A stretch of DNA of 64,000 bases from an uncultured Phocaeicola sp. (GTDB lineage Bacteria > Bacteroidota > Bacteroidia > Bacteroidales > Bacteroidaceae). A program made the position numbers and the translations under genes. The stretch is taken from assembly GCA_944320135.1 (NCBI GenBank), contig CALUGI010000011.1, positions 1 through 64,000 on the forward strand, written 5' to 3'. Below the pieces are notes generated by a model that did no database searches, had not been told where the DNA came from, and saw only the letters and a program-made list of their open reading frames with translations. Below are positions 35,467-44,271 of this stretch, in pieces (the stretch's first letter is position 1; each line of letters starts with the position of its first letter).

Positions 35467-36243
35467 ATGAAAACGAAAGAAGAAATAGTGGCGAACTGGC
35501 TGCCGCGCTACACCAAACGCAGGCTGGAGGATTTCGGCGAATACATCCTGCTGACCAACTTCAACAAGTATGTAGAGATTTTTGCCGAACGCTTCCAGGT
35601 GCCGATACTGGGGCGTGACGCGAACATGACTTCGGCATGTGCGGAAGGCATCACAATCGTCAATTTCGGAATGGGAAGCCCGAATGCGGCCATCGTCATG
35701 GACTTGCTGAGTGCGGTGCATCCCAAAGCATGCCTGTTTCTGGGGAAGTGCGGAGGAATCTCGAAGAAGAACCGGATAGGCGACTTCATCCTTCCCATCG
35801 CGGCCATTCGCGGAGAAGGGACGTCGAACGACTATTACCCGCCTGAGGTGCCCGCGCTTCCGGCTTTCATGCTACAGCGTGCCGTGTCGTCGGCCATCCG
35901 CGACCATGCTCACGACTATTGGACGGGGACGGTCTACACCACCAACCGCCGCATTTGGGAGCACGACGAAGATTTCAAGCGGTATTTGGTGAAGACGAGG
36001 GCAATGGCGGTGGACATGGAGACCGCCACGCTGTTCACCTGCGGATTCGCCAACCATATACCTACGGGGGCTTTGCTGCTGGTATCCGACCAGCCGATGA
36101 TTCCGGAAGGGGTGAAGACCGAGCAAAGCGATTCGTTAGTCACTGAAAACTTCGTCAGCGAGCATGTGGAAATCGGCGTAACGGCGCTCCGCATGATTAT
36201 CGATGAAAAACGAACCGTCAAGCATCTGAAATTCGACTGGTAG
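35467..36243 (+). CDS. amn: AMP nucleosidase (short form)
   Basis: 258 residues from the ATG at 35467; an upstream in-frame extension to 35287 has unusual Arg/Pro-rich composition and is probably leader. Purine-nucleoside-phosphorylase-fold enzyme expected to hydrolyse AMP to adenine and ribose-5-phosphate. Supporting motifs are GMGSPNAAIVMDLLSAVHPK, LFLGKCGGISKKN, and AVDMETATLFTCGFAN with the catalytic Glu region, plus LLVSDQPM. It lacks the N-terminal regulatory domain of E. coli Amn, as is usual in Bacteroidetes. holA follows after 2 bp. Confidence 0.9.
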   Translation: MKTKEEIVANWLPRYTKRRLEDFGEYILLTNFNKYVEIFAERFQVPILGRDANMTSACAEGITIVNFGMGSPNAAIVMDLLSAVHPKACLFLGKCGGISKKNRIGDFILPIAAIRGEGTSNDYYPPEVPALPAFMLQRAVSSAIRDHAHDYWTGTVYTTNRRIWEHDEDFKRYLVKTRAMAVDMETATLFTCGFANHIPTGALLLVSDQPMIPEGVKTEQSDSLVTENFVSEHVEIGVTALRMIIDEKRTVKHLKFDW

Positions 36244-36245
36244 AA

Positions 36246-37262
36246 ATGCAAAAAGAAGCCACATACGAGGAAATCGTGCGAAATCTGAAGAACCGCACGT
36301 ATGCCCCTGTCTATTTCCTGATGGGGGAAGAAGACTATTATATCGACCGCATAGCCGACTGCATATTGGATACGGTGCTGACCGACGCGGAGAAGGAGTT
36401 TAACCTGACTGTCCTTTTCGGCATGGATACGGACATTGCTGCGGTCATCAACGCGGCACGCCGCTACCCTATGATGTCGGAACATCAGGTGGTGGTGGTA
36501 AAGGAAGCGCAAAACCTGAAGAATATAGACAACTTGAGCTATTATCTTCAGAAACCTTTGCCGTCAACCGTCCTTGTTTTGTGCTACAAGCACGGCACTC
36601 TTGACCGTCGGAAAAAAATTGTGGCGGAGATAGAAAAGACGGGAGTGCTTTTCGAATCGAAAAAGCTGAAGGAAAGCCAGCTGCCCGCGTTCATCTCGTC
36701 ATATCTCAAGCGGAAAAAGGTGGAAATCGAGCCTAAGGCTTCAGAGATGATGGCCGAGTTTGTGGGAACCGACCTCAACCGGATGGCAGGAGAATTGGAG
36801 AAATTGATAATCACGTTGCCCGCAGGACAACGGCGTATCACCCCCGAACAAATAGAGCGGAATATCGGCATCAGCAAGGACTACAACAATTTTGAACTGA
36901 GAAACGCGCTGATAGAGAAAAACGTGCTGAAAGCCAACATGATAGTGAAGTATTTCGAGGAAAACCCGAAAAGCAACCCGCTGCAGATGACGCTGGCCGT
37001 GCTTTTCAACTTCTTCTCGAATCTGATGCTGGCCTACTACGCTCCGCAAAAAAACGACCAGGGAATCGCCGCCCAGCTCGGTTTGCGTTCTCCGTGGCAG
37101 GCTAAAGACTATATGAGGGCCATGCAGCAGTATTCGGGAGTGAAGGTGATGAAGATTATCAACGCGATACGCAACTGCGATGCAAGGTCGAAAGGGATAG
37201 ACAACGCATCTGCACCCGACGGAGAGCTTCTCCGCGAACTGGTTTATTTCATCCTTCATTGA
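36246..37262 (+). CDS. holA: DNA polymerase III subunit delta
   Basis: Clamp-loader delta subunit, 338 residues, which opens the beta sliding clamp. The N-terminal part has FLMGEEDYYIDRIAD, the delta counterpart of the Walker A region without the lysine. A middle AAA+ lid contains ELEKLIITLPAGQRRITPEQIE and the C-terminal helical collar has QLGLRSPWQAKDY. The length and motif order match HolA. It is coupled to the AMP nucleosidase gene (2-bp gap) and ends at a terminator. Confidence 0.93.
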   Translation: MQKEATYEEIVRNLKNRTYAPVYFLMGEEDYYIDRIADCILDTVLTDAEKEFNLTVLFGMDTDIAAVINAARRYPMMSEHQVVVVKEAQNLKNIDNLSYYLQKPLPSTVLVLCYKHGTLDRRKKIVAEIEKTGVLFESKKLKESQLPAFISSYLKRKKVEIEPKASEMMAEFVGTDLNRMAGELEKLIITLPAGQRRITPEQIERNIGISKDYNNFELRNALIEKNVLKANMIVKYFEENPKSNPLQMTLAVLFNFFSNLMLAYYAPQKNDQGIAAQLGLRSPWQAKDYMRAMQQYSGVKVMKIINAIRNCDARSKGIDNASAPDGELLRELVYFILH

Positions 37263-37307
37263 AGCGGGGGAAACCTGTCGGGAAAAAGTTCGCGGAGCTT
37301 TATTTGA

Positions 37308-37354
37308 AACGCCGCCTGTTTTGCAAATCAAGACGGGGCGGCGTTATTTTTTTG
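37308..37354 (+). terminator. Terminator of holA
   Basis: Nine-bp perfect stem AACGCCGCC/GGCGGCGTT (37308-37316, 37337-37345) followed by a seven-base T run. Confidence 0.85.
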
Positions 37355-37834
37355 TCGGCGGCCATTTGAGGGAAGACGGCTTTTTACAAAATGAAATTCC
37401 ATTGACAAAAGCTGCAAATTTACCGATGTAAATCCAAATACAGAAACTACTTTAGTAATAAACCAACCGTTTTTATGTAAATCATCTCCATATTTCAACA
37501 TAAATTCAGGAGAGTAAAAACAAGATGCGCAGCCGATTGCAAGATGTAAACGAATAAAAATACACCAATATCTGTTGGATTAATTTGTTAATAACCAATA
37601 ATATACTCAACATTTGCAGAAGCATTGCTCCAAACAGTCGACTTTTTGATGAATAAACAGCCGATATACATCTGTAAAGGCTGCGCATGTATATATAATC
37701 ATAGGTAAATCAAATTGTTATATGGATACATTGAAGTGAAAAAGCAGAATTTTACATCAGTAATTACATCCGTAACTTTCCGAATGTATAACCATGTTTT
37801 CTTTTTGTAATTTACACAATTCAAAAGAAAATTC
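37355..37834. other. AT-rich intergenic region without genes
   Basis: About 480 bp, clearly more A/T-rich than its surroundings, with no open frame of credible coding character. It contains several GTAAAT/TTTACAT words and an imperfect inverted repeat (37525-37548 with 37667-37688). It may be a remnant of transferred DNA, a non-coding RNA locus or an extended regulatory region for the XRE gene. Confidence 0.6.
37525..37688. repeat. Imperfect inverted repeat in AT-rich region
   Basis: Left arm 37525-37548 and right arm 37667-37688 share a 10-bp exact block (ATGCGCAGCC) and a 7-bp exact block (AGATGTA) with 7- and 5-bp spacers, around a loop of about 118 bp. Confidence 0.6.
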
Positions 37835-37865
37835 TTGCATTTACAAATGCAATTTACTACTTTTG
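37835..37865 (+). promoter_or_regulatory. Predicted promoter and palindromic operator of the XRE gene
   Basis: TACTTTTG (37858-37865) with TTG at 37835-37837, 20-bp spacer. A perfect palindrome TGCATTT-AC-AAATGCA (37836-37851) fills the spacer between the two elements, an ideal place for a repressor. It is 45 bp ahead of the regulator gene, suggesting autoregulation. Confidence 0.6.
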
Positions 37866-37896
37866 TAATCGAAAAGAATGCAAATTCCAGAAGTAA

Positions 37897-38355
37897 ATGA
37901 AGGAGAGAATCTATAAAATCATGCAGAAAGAGGGGCTTTCCCAAGGAGAATTTGCCGAAAAAATCGGCATCTCCCAATCCAACTTGTCGCACATTTTCGG
38001 AGCGCGAGGACAAAAGCCCAGTTTGGATGTCGTGATGGGCATCCATAAGGCGTATCCTTATGTAAATTTGGATTGGCTGCTCTACGGCGAAGGGGAAATG
38101 GAAAACGGAAAAATCCATTCCGATGCCCCTGCCTCCGCCTCTGAGGGCGTCGAGAATCCGATATTCGGGCACAAAGCGTCTGGTGCTCCCGACCTTTTCA
38201 GCGTCAATGCCTCGGAATCCCCTTCCGTACCGCAAAAAGAGACTGTGGTAGAGCGGATTAAATATGTAGAAAAGCCGCAGCCGAAGATTACGGAAATAAG
38301 AATTTTCTTCGACAACGGCACGTTTGAGGTTTTCAAGCCTGAAAGCGGCCGATGA
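37897..38355 (+). CDS. XRE-family helix-turn-helix regulator
   Basis: 152 residues. A Cro/CI-type HTH occupies residues 1-65 (QGEFAEKIGISQSNLSHIFG covers the two helices), ending in the common VNLDWLLYGEGEM segment. A flexible Ser/Pro/Glu-rich linker follows, then a short C-terminal beta element (KITEIRIFFDNGTFEVF) often seen in Bacteroidetes regulators of this type. No peptidase or inducer domain is present. It is monocistronic behind an AT-rich region and probably represses itself. Nothing nearby identifies other targets. Confidence 0.85.
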   Translation: MKERIYKIMQKEGLSQGEFAEKIGISQSNLSHIFGARGQKPSLDVVMGIHKAYPYVNLDWLLYGEGEMENGKIHSDAPASASEGVENPIFGHKASGAPDLFSVNASESPSVPQKETVVERIKYVEKPQPKITEIRIFFDNGTFEVFKPESGR

Positions 38356-38376
38356 GGGGCGGTTCGTGTTGCGCCC

Positions 38377-39282
38377 CTATACCACCTGCAGTTTCCGGTA
38401 TTCGTTCGGCGACTGCCCTACATGCTTTTTGAACACCCTGTTGAAGTGTTGGGAGTATTGAAAGCCCAGTTCGTCCGCTATCTGTCCGACCGGCTTCCCG
38501 GTTCCGAGCAACATTTCCTTTGCGGTGTCTATGATTTTGTTCTGGATGTATTCTTGCGGCGTTTTCCCCGTTTCCTTCTTGATCAGGTCGCCGAAATAAT
38601 TGGGAGACAAGAATACTTTTTCGGCAAAATAGCGGACGGAAGGGATGCCTTCCGCCTGGGGGCTTCCGCTCTGGAAGTAGGTGTCGAGCAATGTCTCAAA
38701 GCGGCTCAGCACGTCTCTGTTCGCTTCCGAGCGTGTGGCGAACTGACGGTTGTAAAAACGCATGCAGTAGTCTAAAAGAAGCTGGATGTTGCGGGCTATC
38801 AGCCGCTTGCTCAGCTTGTCCATAGGGTGCGCAAGCTCCATTTTTATCTTCGCCAAGCAATCGAGAATGATTCCTCTTTCTTCCTCCGACAGGTGCAGCG
38901 CTTCCCGCGAGCTGTAGGAAAAGAAAGAATACGATTTGATTTCTTGCCCCAGCGACGTTCCCTTTATCAAATCGGGATGGAATATGATGCCTCTTGCCTG
39001 GGGGCGCACTCCTTCCTGCATCTCTATCTCGGCCACCTGCCCCGGCGCAAAACTCACGATAGTTCCGTCCTGATAGTCGTATGTCTGCTTTCCGTAGCGG
39101 ATATCGCCGCATTTGGTGTCTTTCAGGAAAAGCGCGTATATGCCGTAATTGACGGCGAAATGCGCAGGGAAGCGCGTCGCCTCCGACAGGTCGATGACGT
39201 TTGCCAGCGGATGCAGCGTTTTTATTCCGAAAATCTTGTTGTACTCGTCTACTGTATCTAACTTTATCAGATTCTCTTTCAT
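38377..39282 (-). CDS. AraC-family transcriptional regulator
   Basis: 301 residues with an N-terminal cupin-like sensor (FPAHFAVNYGIYALFLKD, GTIVSFAPGQVAEIEMQEG). The C-terminal AraC double HTH (about residues 205-298) includes FAEKVFLSPNYFGDLIKKET and IADELGFQYSQHFNRVFKKH, ending in GQSPNEYRK. It is a one-component regulator, not a hybrid two-component protein. It stands alone between the XRE gene and lptG, so its regulon is not evident from context. Confidence 0.92.
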   Translation of the reverse strand: MKENLIKLDTVDEYNKIFGIKTLHPLANVIDLSEATRFPAHFAVNYGIYALFLKDTKCGDIRYGKQTYDYQDGTIVSFAPGQVAEIEMQEGVRPQARGIIFHPDLIKGTSLGQEIKSYSFFSYSSREALHLSEEERGIILDCLAKIKMELAHPMDKLSKRLIARNIQLLLDYCMRFYNRQFATRSEANRDVLSRFETLLDTYFQSGSPQAEGIPSVRYFAEKVFLSPNYFGDLIKKETGKTPQEYIQNKIIDTAKEMLLGTGKPVGQIADELGFQYSQHFNRVFKKHVGQSPNEYRKLQVV

Positions 39283-39406
39283 GGAATGACGTTTCTTGTT
39301 GAAGGCAAAAATAGCGATTTTCGGCTATAAGCGGTTTTTCCCGCCCCGTTGCGGTTTGCGATTTATGTTTTTTTCGCAGGGAAACGCCGGCGCGGGACGG
39401 AAAAGG

Positions 39407-39435
39407 AAAAGCTCCGGAATCATTTCGGAGCTTTT
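39407..39435 (-). terminator. Terminator overlapping the lptG stop
   Basis: Ten-bp perfect stem (AAAAGCTCCG at 39407-39416, CGGAGCTTTT at 39426-39435). The right arm falls in the last codons of lptG, so coding sequence and terminator share bases. Confidence 0.75.
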
Positions 39436-40604
39436 CTATAAAGGTAGATGGCGATAAACAGGTAGAGGATGTTGGGAATCCACACGGCCAGGTTGGGCGG
39501 AGTGTTTCCGTTGATGGCGAAGGTGGACGAAATGGTCTGGAACAGGATATACGAGAAGCTCAGCCCGATTCCGATTCCCAAATGAAGCCCCATTCCTCCT
39601 TTCCTCTTTTGCGAAGAAAGGGAAAGCCCGATAACGGTCAGGATGAAGGCGGCGAAAGATGTCGCGATTCTCCGGTAGTATTCCACCTCGAACACTTTGA
39701 TGTTGGCGAAGCCGCGCTGCTTCTGGTTGTCGATGTACCTCCTGAGCTGGCGGCTGGTCATCGTTTCCTGCTGTCCGCGCGTGATGAGGAAATCTTGCGG
39801 CTCCATGTTGATGACGGAGTCCAGACGGTCGCCCCGCATGATGGTCTCGCGCATGCCTTTCATCTCGCGTATCATATAGTCTTTGATGATCCAGCGGTGC
39901 GTGGCGGCGGTGTCGTAGGTGATGCGCCTCGCCGTGAGGTGCGACACCAGCTTGTGGTTCTCAAACTTGTCGAGCGAGAAGCGGTAGCCCGTCTTGTTGA
40001 AGTTTTCGTAGCGTTCCATGTATGCCACGACCCCCGTGTCCACTTCCAGCTGGATGTTCCGCGCGTAGTCCGTCTGCCGCTTGTTCTTGTAGACTTCCTC
40101 GAACTTCAGCCGCGTGACGCTCCCCGTAGGGATGACCTCCGTGCTCAGCACGTAAGTGACCAACGCGATGATGGCCGCCGAAATCATGTAGGGCACCATG
40201 AGGCGCTTGAAGCTCATTCCGGTGGAGAACATGGCGATAATCTCGGAGTTTTCCGCCAGCTTGGAGGTAAAGAAGATTACGGCGATGAACACGAACAGAG
40301 GGCTGAACAGGTTGGTGTAGTAGGGGATGAAGTTCAGATAATAGTCGAACATGATCGCCTTCAGGGGAGCCTTGTTGTTGATGAAGTCGTCGATGTTCTC
40401 GTTCACGTCGAACACCACCGCAATGGATATAATCAGAGCGATGGCAAAGAAGTACGTCCCCAGAAACTTCACGATGATGTATCTGTCGAGCCGCTTCAGC
40501 CATTTTTTCTTGAAGGGGTTTCCTTTCAGCAGGCTCCCCGCCCGCCGCTTCATGGCCGGAAGCGCGCCTCCGGCCCATGCTCTTGTCTTTCGTATCATAT
40601 TCAT
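39420..40604 (-). CDS. lptG: LptF/LptG-family lipopolysaccharide export permease
   Basis: Inner-membrane permease of 394 residues (YjgP/YjgQ family) expected to work with LptB and LptC in moving LPS to the outer membrane. There are about six transmembrane helices in two groups: an N-terminal one beginning LKRLDRYIIVKFLGTYFFAI and a C-terminal one with LGIGIGLSFSYILFQTISST. A large periplasmic jellyroll-like domain lies between them (about residues 160-300). The N-terminal 30 residues are basic and may be partly non-coding; an internal start is possible. It is the third gene of lon-tgt-lptG. Confidence 0.88.
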   Translation of the reverse strand: MNMIRKTRAWAGGALPAMKRRAGSLLKGNPFKKKWLKRLDRYIIVKFLGTYFFAIALIISIAVVFDVNENIDDFINNKAPLKAIMFDYYLNFIPYYTNLFSPLFVFIAVIFFTSKLAENSEIIAMFSTGMSFKRLMVPYMISAAIIALVTYVLSTEVIPTGSVTRLKFEEVYKNKRQTDYARNIQLEVDTGVVAYMERYENFNKTGYRFSLDKFENHKLVSHLTARRITYDTAATHRWIIKDYMIREMKGMRETIMRGDRLDSVINMEPQDFLITRGQQETMTSRQLRRYIDNQKQRGFANIKVFEVEYYRRIATSFAAFILTVIGLSLSSQKRKGGMGLHLGIGIGLSFSYILFQTISSTFAINGNTPPNLAVWIPNILYLFIAIYLYRKAPK

Positions 40605-40616
40605 CGTATTCTTCTT

Positions 40617-41747
40617 TTAGAGGCGTGCGGACACTCGTTTCACCATCTGCGGCTTCCACTCGGAGAAGTCGCCTGCGATGATGTGCCTGCGCGCTTCGCC
40701 CGCAAGCCAGAGGTAGAACGCCAAGTTGTGGATGGAGGCAATCTGCAAGGCCAGCAGTTCCTGCGCGTGGAAGAGGTGGCGCAGATAAGCCTTGCTGTAC
40801 ATGGTGTCGACGTATGACGCTCCGCCGGCTTCGATGGGCGAATAGTCGTTTTCCCATTTCTTGTTGCGCATGTTCATGATGCCGTCTTTCGTGAAAAGCA
40901 TCCCGTTACGCCCGTTGCGGGTGGGCATCACGCAGTCGAACATGTCCACTCCGCGTTCGATGCCCTCCAGGATGTTTGCCGGAGTGCCCACGCCCATCAG
41001 GTAGCGCGGCTTGTCGGCGGGAAGGATTTCGTTGACCACCTCAATCATCTCGTACATCTTCTCGGTAGGTTCGCCCACGGCAAGTCCTCCGATGGCGTTT
41101 CCGTCCGCATTCTTCGACGCGACGTATTCCGCAGAGCGCCGGCGCAGGTCGGGATATACGCACCCCTGCACGATGGGAAAGAGCGACTGGCTGTAGCCGT
41201 ACTTCGGCTCCGTTTCGTTGAAGCGCGCGATGCAGCGGTCGAGCCAGCGGTGCGTCAGTTCCATCGACTTCCGGGCATATTCATAGTCCGACGTGCCCGG
41301 AGCGCATTCGTCGAAAGCCATCATGATGTCCGCCCCGATGGTGCGTTCGATGTCCATCACCCGCTCCGGAGTAAAGAGGTGCTTCGAGCCGTCGATGTGC
41401 GAGCGGAACTCCACGCCTTCTTCCTTCATCTTGCGGATGCCTGCCAGCGAGAACACCTGGAACCCCCCGCTGTCGGTGAGCATGGGGCGGTCGAAGCCGT
41501 TGAACTTGTGCAGCCCTCCGGCTCCTTCGATGATGTCCAGTCCCGGACGCAGGTAGAGGTGATAGGTGTTTCCCAGAATGATTTGCGCCTTGATGTCGTC
41601 CTTCAGTTCGTGAAGATGCACGCCTTTCACGGTTCCCGCCGTACCCACCGGCATGAATATGGGGGTTTCGACGGTTCCGTGGTCGGTCGTGATCAGACCT
41701 GCCCGCGCTCCCGACTTGGGGTCTGTATATTGCAGTTCAAATTTCAT
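40617..41747 (-). CDS. tgt: tRNA-guanine transglycosylase (Tgt)
   Basis: Bacterial queuine tRNA-ribosyltransferase that swaps guanine-34 of GUN-anticodon tRNAs for preQ1. The 376-residue length is normal. The nucleophile region LTDSGGFQVFSL, GVDMFDCVMPTRNGRNGML and the substrate-pocket GGLAVGEPTEKMYEM are all present. The classic zinc ligands are not obvious: the expected CxCxxC motif in the C-terminal region is replaced by NKKWENDYSPIEAGG. This substitution is seen in some Bacteroidetes Tgt proteins as far as I recall, but it should be checked. It overlaps nothing but sits 3 bp after lon and 12 bp before lptG. Confidence 0.93.
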   Translation of the reverse strand: MKFELQYTDPKSGARAGLITTDHGTVETPIFMPVGTAGTVKGVHLHELKDDIKAQIILGNTYHLYLRPGLDIIEGAGGLHKFNGFDRPMLTDSGGFQVFSLAGIRKMKEEGVEFRSHIDGSKHLFTPERVMDIERTIGADIMMAFDECAPGTSDYEYARKSMELTHRWLDRCIARFNETEPKYGYSQSLFPIVQGCVYPDLRRRSAEYVASKNADGNAIGGLAVGEPTEKMYEMIEVVNEILPADKPRYLMGVGTPANILEGIERGVDMFDCVMPTRNGRNGMLFTKDGIMNMRNKKWENDYSPIEAGGASYVDTMYSKAYLRHLFHAQELLALQIASIHNLAFYLWLAGEARRHIIAGDFSEWKPQMVKRVSARL

Positions 41748-41750
41748 TTG

Positions 41751-44222
41751 TCATTTGTTTTCCTTGTTCTCAACGGTAAAGTCAATCGCATCGGCCACTT
41801 TTTCGTCCGTCAGCGCGAGCTTGAGCACCTCCTTGATGTCTTTCACATAGTGGAAGGCCACCCCTTCGAGGTACATCGGCTGGATTTCGCCGATGTCCTT
41901 GCGGTTGTCTTCGCAAAGGATGATGTCTTTGATTCCGGCGCGTTTGGCAGCCAGAATCTTCTCCTTTATTCCGCCCACGGGCAGCACTTTTCCCCGGAGG
42001 GTTATCTCGCCCGTCATCGCAAGGTTCGCCTTCACCTTGCGCTGGGTGAGGGCGGACGCCAGCGAAGTGACCATCGTGATGCCTGCCGACGGGCCGTCTT
42101 TCGGGATAGCCCCTTCGGGCACGTGGATATGGATGTTCCAGTTGTCGAAGATGCCCTCCGGAAGGTCGAGATACCGGCTGTGCGCCTTGAGGTATTCAAG
42201 AGCCAGCATCGCCGACTCCTTCATCACTTCGCCGAGGTTGCCGGTCAGCGTGAGCTGTCCTTTCCCCCGGCTCAGGCTGGTTTCCACGAAAAGGATTTCC
42301 CCTCCTGCGGCGGTCCAGGCCAGTCCGGTCACCACTCCCGCATATTCGTTGCCTTGATATTTGTCGCGCGAGTACTCGGCCGCTCCCAGATACTGCGGGA
42401 TGTCTTTGGCTTTCAGCTCGTGCGTCCCGTTGAAGCGGCCGCTTGCTATTTCAAGGGCGATTTTGCGCATTATCTTGCTGATTTTCTTCTCTAATTCGCG
42501 CACTCCGCTTTCGCGGGTGTAGTTCTCGACGATATATTCGACGGCGCTTTTCGAGAACTTCACGTGCTCTTTCTTCAGCCCGTTGGCCTCCATCTCTTTC
42601 GGGATGAGGTGGCGGCGGGCTATCTCAATCTTCTCTTCGGTGATGTATCCGCTCACTTCTATCAGCTCCATGCGGTCGAGCAGAGGGCTGGGGATGGTCG
42701 CCAGATTGTTGGCGGTGGCGATGAACATCACTTTCGACAGGTCGTAGTCGATGTCGACGTAGTTGTCGTGGAAAGCGCCGTTCTGCTCCGGGTCGAGCAC
42801 TTCGAGCATGGCCGACGACGGGTCGCCGTGGCCGTCGCTGCTCAGCTTGTCTATTTCGTCGAGGATGATGACCGGGTTCGACGTCTCCGCCTTGACAAGG
42901 CTTTTGATGATGCGTCCCGGCATGGCTCCGATATACGTTTTGCGATGCCCGCGTATCTCCGCCTCGTCATGCACGCCGCCGAGCGACATGCGCACGTATT
43001 TCCGTTTCAGCGATGCGGCGATGGAACGTCCCAGCGAAGTCTTTCCCACTCCCGGAGGTCCGTAAAGGCAGATGATGGGCGATTTCAGGTCGCCCTTCAG
43101 CTTCAGCACTGCCAGATGTTCGAGGATGCGCTCTTTCACCTTCTCAAGCCCGTAGTGGTCTTTGTCGAGCACTTTCTTCGCGTTGGGGATGTCGATGCAG
43201 TCGGTCGAGCAGACATCCCACGGCAAGGAGAGCAGGGTTTGCAGATAAGTGAACTGCACGTTGTAGTCGGGCGACTGCGGGTTGACGCGCTCCAGCTTCG
43301 ACACTTCGCGTTCGAAGATGTCGGCCACCTCCTTTTTCCATTTCTTTTTCTTCGCTTTTGCGCGAAGCTCGTCTATTTCATCGTCCTGTCCGTTGCCCAG
43401 CTCGTCTTGGATGTTCTTTATCTGCTGCTGGAGGAAGTACTCCCGCTGCTGCCGGTCGAGGTCTTCGCGCGTGCGCATCTGGATGTTCTGCTTGAGGGTG
43501 GCCAGCTGCACTTCCTTGTTGAGCACTTGAATCAGCTTGAACAGCCTTTCTTTCAAGCTGTTCAGCTGCAGCAGCTCATATTTGTCCGCGATGGAGAACG
43601 GGAAGTTGGCGCAGATGAAATTGATCAGCATCTCGTTGTGGTCCAAATTTTTGATGGCGAAAGACGTGTCGGGAGCCATGCGTTCGGACAGGTCGACGTA
43701 TTTGTTGCTCAGTTCCCTGCACGTGTCTACCAGCGCCTTGAACTCGTCTGAATTGTCTTCGCTCATGTCTTCCTTGACAGGGGTTACCTTTCCTTTCAGG
43801 TACGGACGCACGGACGTGATTTCGTCCAGATGCACTTTCGGGCCCGTGGCCTGAAGAATCACGGTGGTGCTGCCCGTGGGCATCTCGAATATCCGCAACA
43901 CCTTTCCTACCACGGCTATGGGGTAGAGGTCTTTGTATTCGGGCGAGTCGACTTCGCTCACTTTCTGCGTGGCGATGACGATGCTGTCTTTGTTTCTCAG
44001 AGCCGCATTGACGAGTTTCAGCGTCGGGCGGCGGCCCACGGTCACCGGCATCACGACGGAGGGGAATATGAGCATATTCCGCAAGGTCATCACCGGAAGC
44101 TCGTCGTCCAATTCTTCCGTATTGTCTTTGTCGAAAGGAAGCGCTTCAATTTCGGTCAGCACCGACATGTCTTCGCCCTCCCCGCTCATCATAAGTTCGT
44201 CTTTTCTTCTACTTCTTGCCAT
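41751..44222 (-). CDS. lon: ATP-dependent protease Lon
   Basis: AAA+ serine protease of 823 residues. It has an N-terminal LAN substrate-binding domain (PVMTLRNMLIFPSVVMPVTV), a coiled coil, and an ATPase with Walker A GPPGVGKTSLGRSI and Walker B VIILDEIDKL. The protease domain has PKDGPSAGITM with the catalytic Ser and GGIKEKILAAKRAGI with the catalytic Lys. It is the first gene of an operon with tgt and lptG. A minus-strand -7 element TAACTTTGC lies at 44263-44271, about 40 bp before the start. Confidence 0.97.
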   Translation of the reverse strand: MARSRRKDELMMSGEGEDMSVLTEIEALPFDKDNTEELDDELPVMTLRNMLIFPSVVMPVTVGRRPTLKLVNAALRNKDSIVIATQKVSEVDSPEYKDLYPIAVVGKVLRIFEMPTGSTTVILQATGPKVHLDEITSVRPYLKGKVTPVKEDMSEDNSDEFKALVDTCRELSNKYVDLSERMAPDTSFAIKNLDHNEMLINFICANFPFSIADKYELLQLNSLKERLFKLIQVLNKEVQLATLKQNIQMRTREDLDRQQREYFLQQQIKNIQDELGNGQDDEIDELRAKAKKKKWKKEVADIFEREVSKLERVNPQSPDYNVQFTYLQTLLSLPWDVCSTDCIDIPNAKKVLDKDHYGLEKVKERILEHLAVLKLKGDLKSPIICLYGPPGVGKTSLGRSIAASLKRKYVRMSLGGVHDEAEIRGHRKTYIGAMPGRIIKSLVKAETSNPVIILDEIDKLSSDGHGDPSSAMLEVLDPEQNGAFHDNYVDIDYDLSKVMFIATANNLATIPSPLLDRMELIEVSGYITEEKIEIARRHLIPKEMEANGLKKEHVKFSKSAVEYIVENYTRESGVRELEKKISKIMRKIALEIASGRFNGTHELKAKDIPQYLGAAEYSRDKYQGNEYAGVVTGLAWTAAGGEILFVETSLSRGKGQLTLTGNLGEVMKESAMLALEYLKAHSRYLDLPEGIFDNWNIHIHVPEGAIPKDGPSAGITMVTSLASALTQRKVKANLAMTGEITLRGKVLPVGGIKEKILAAKRAGIKDIILCEDNRKDIGEIQPMYLEGVAFHYVKDIKEVLKLALTDEKVADAIDFTVENKENK

Positions 44223-44262
44223 AGGTTATTGTTCCGTCTGCTTAATTGTGTTCAAAAACGGC

Positions 44263-44271
44263 GCAAAGTTA
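44263..44271 (-). promoter_or_regulatory. Predicted -7 element of lon-tgt-lptG
   Basis: Minus-strand TAACTTTGC matches TAnnTTTG; the closest TTG upstream is 25 bp away, longer than usual. Confidence 0.45.
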
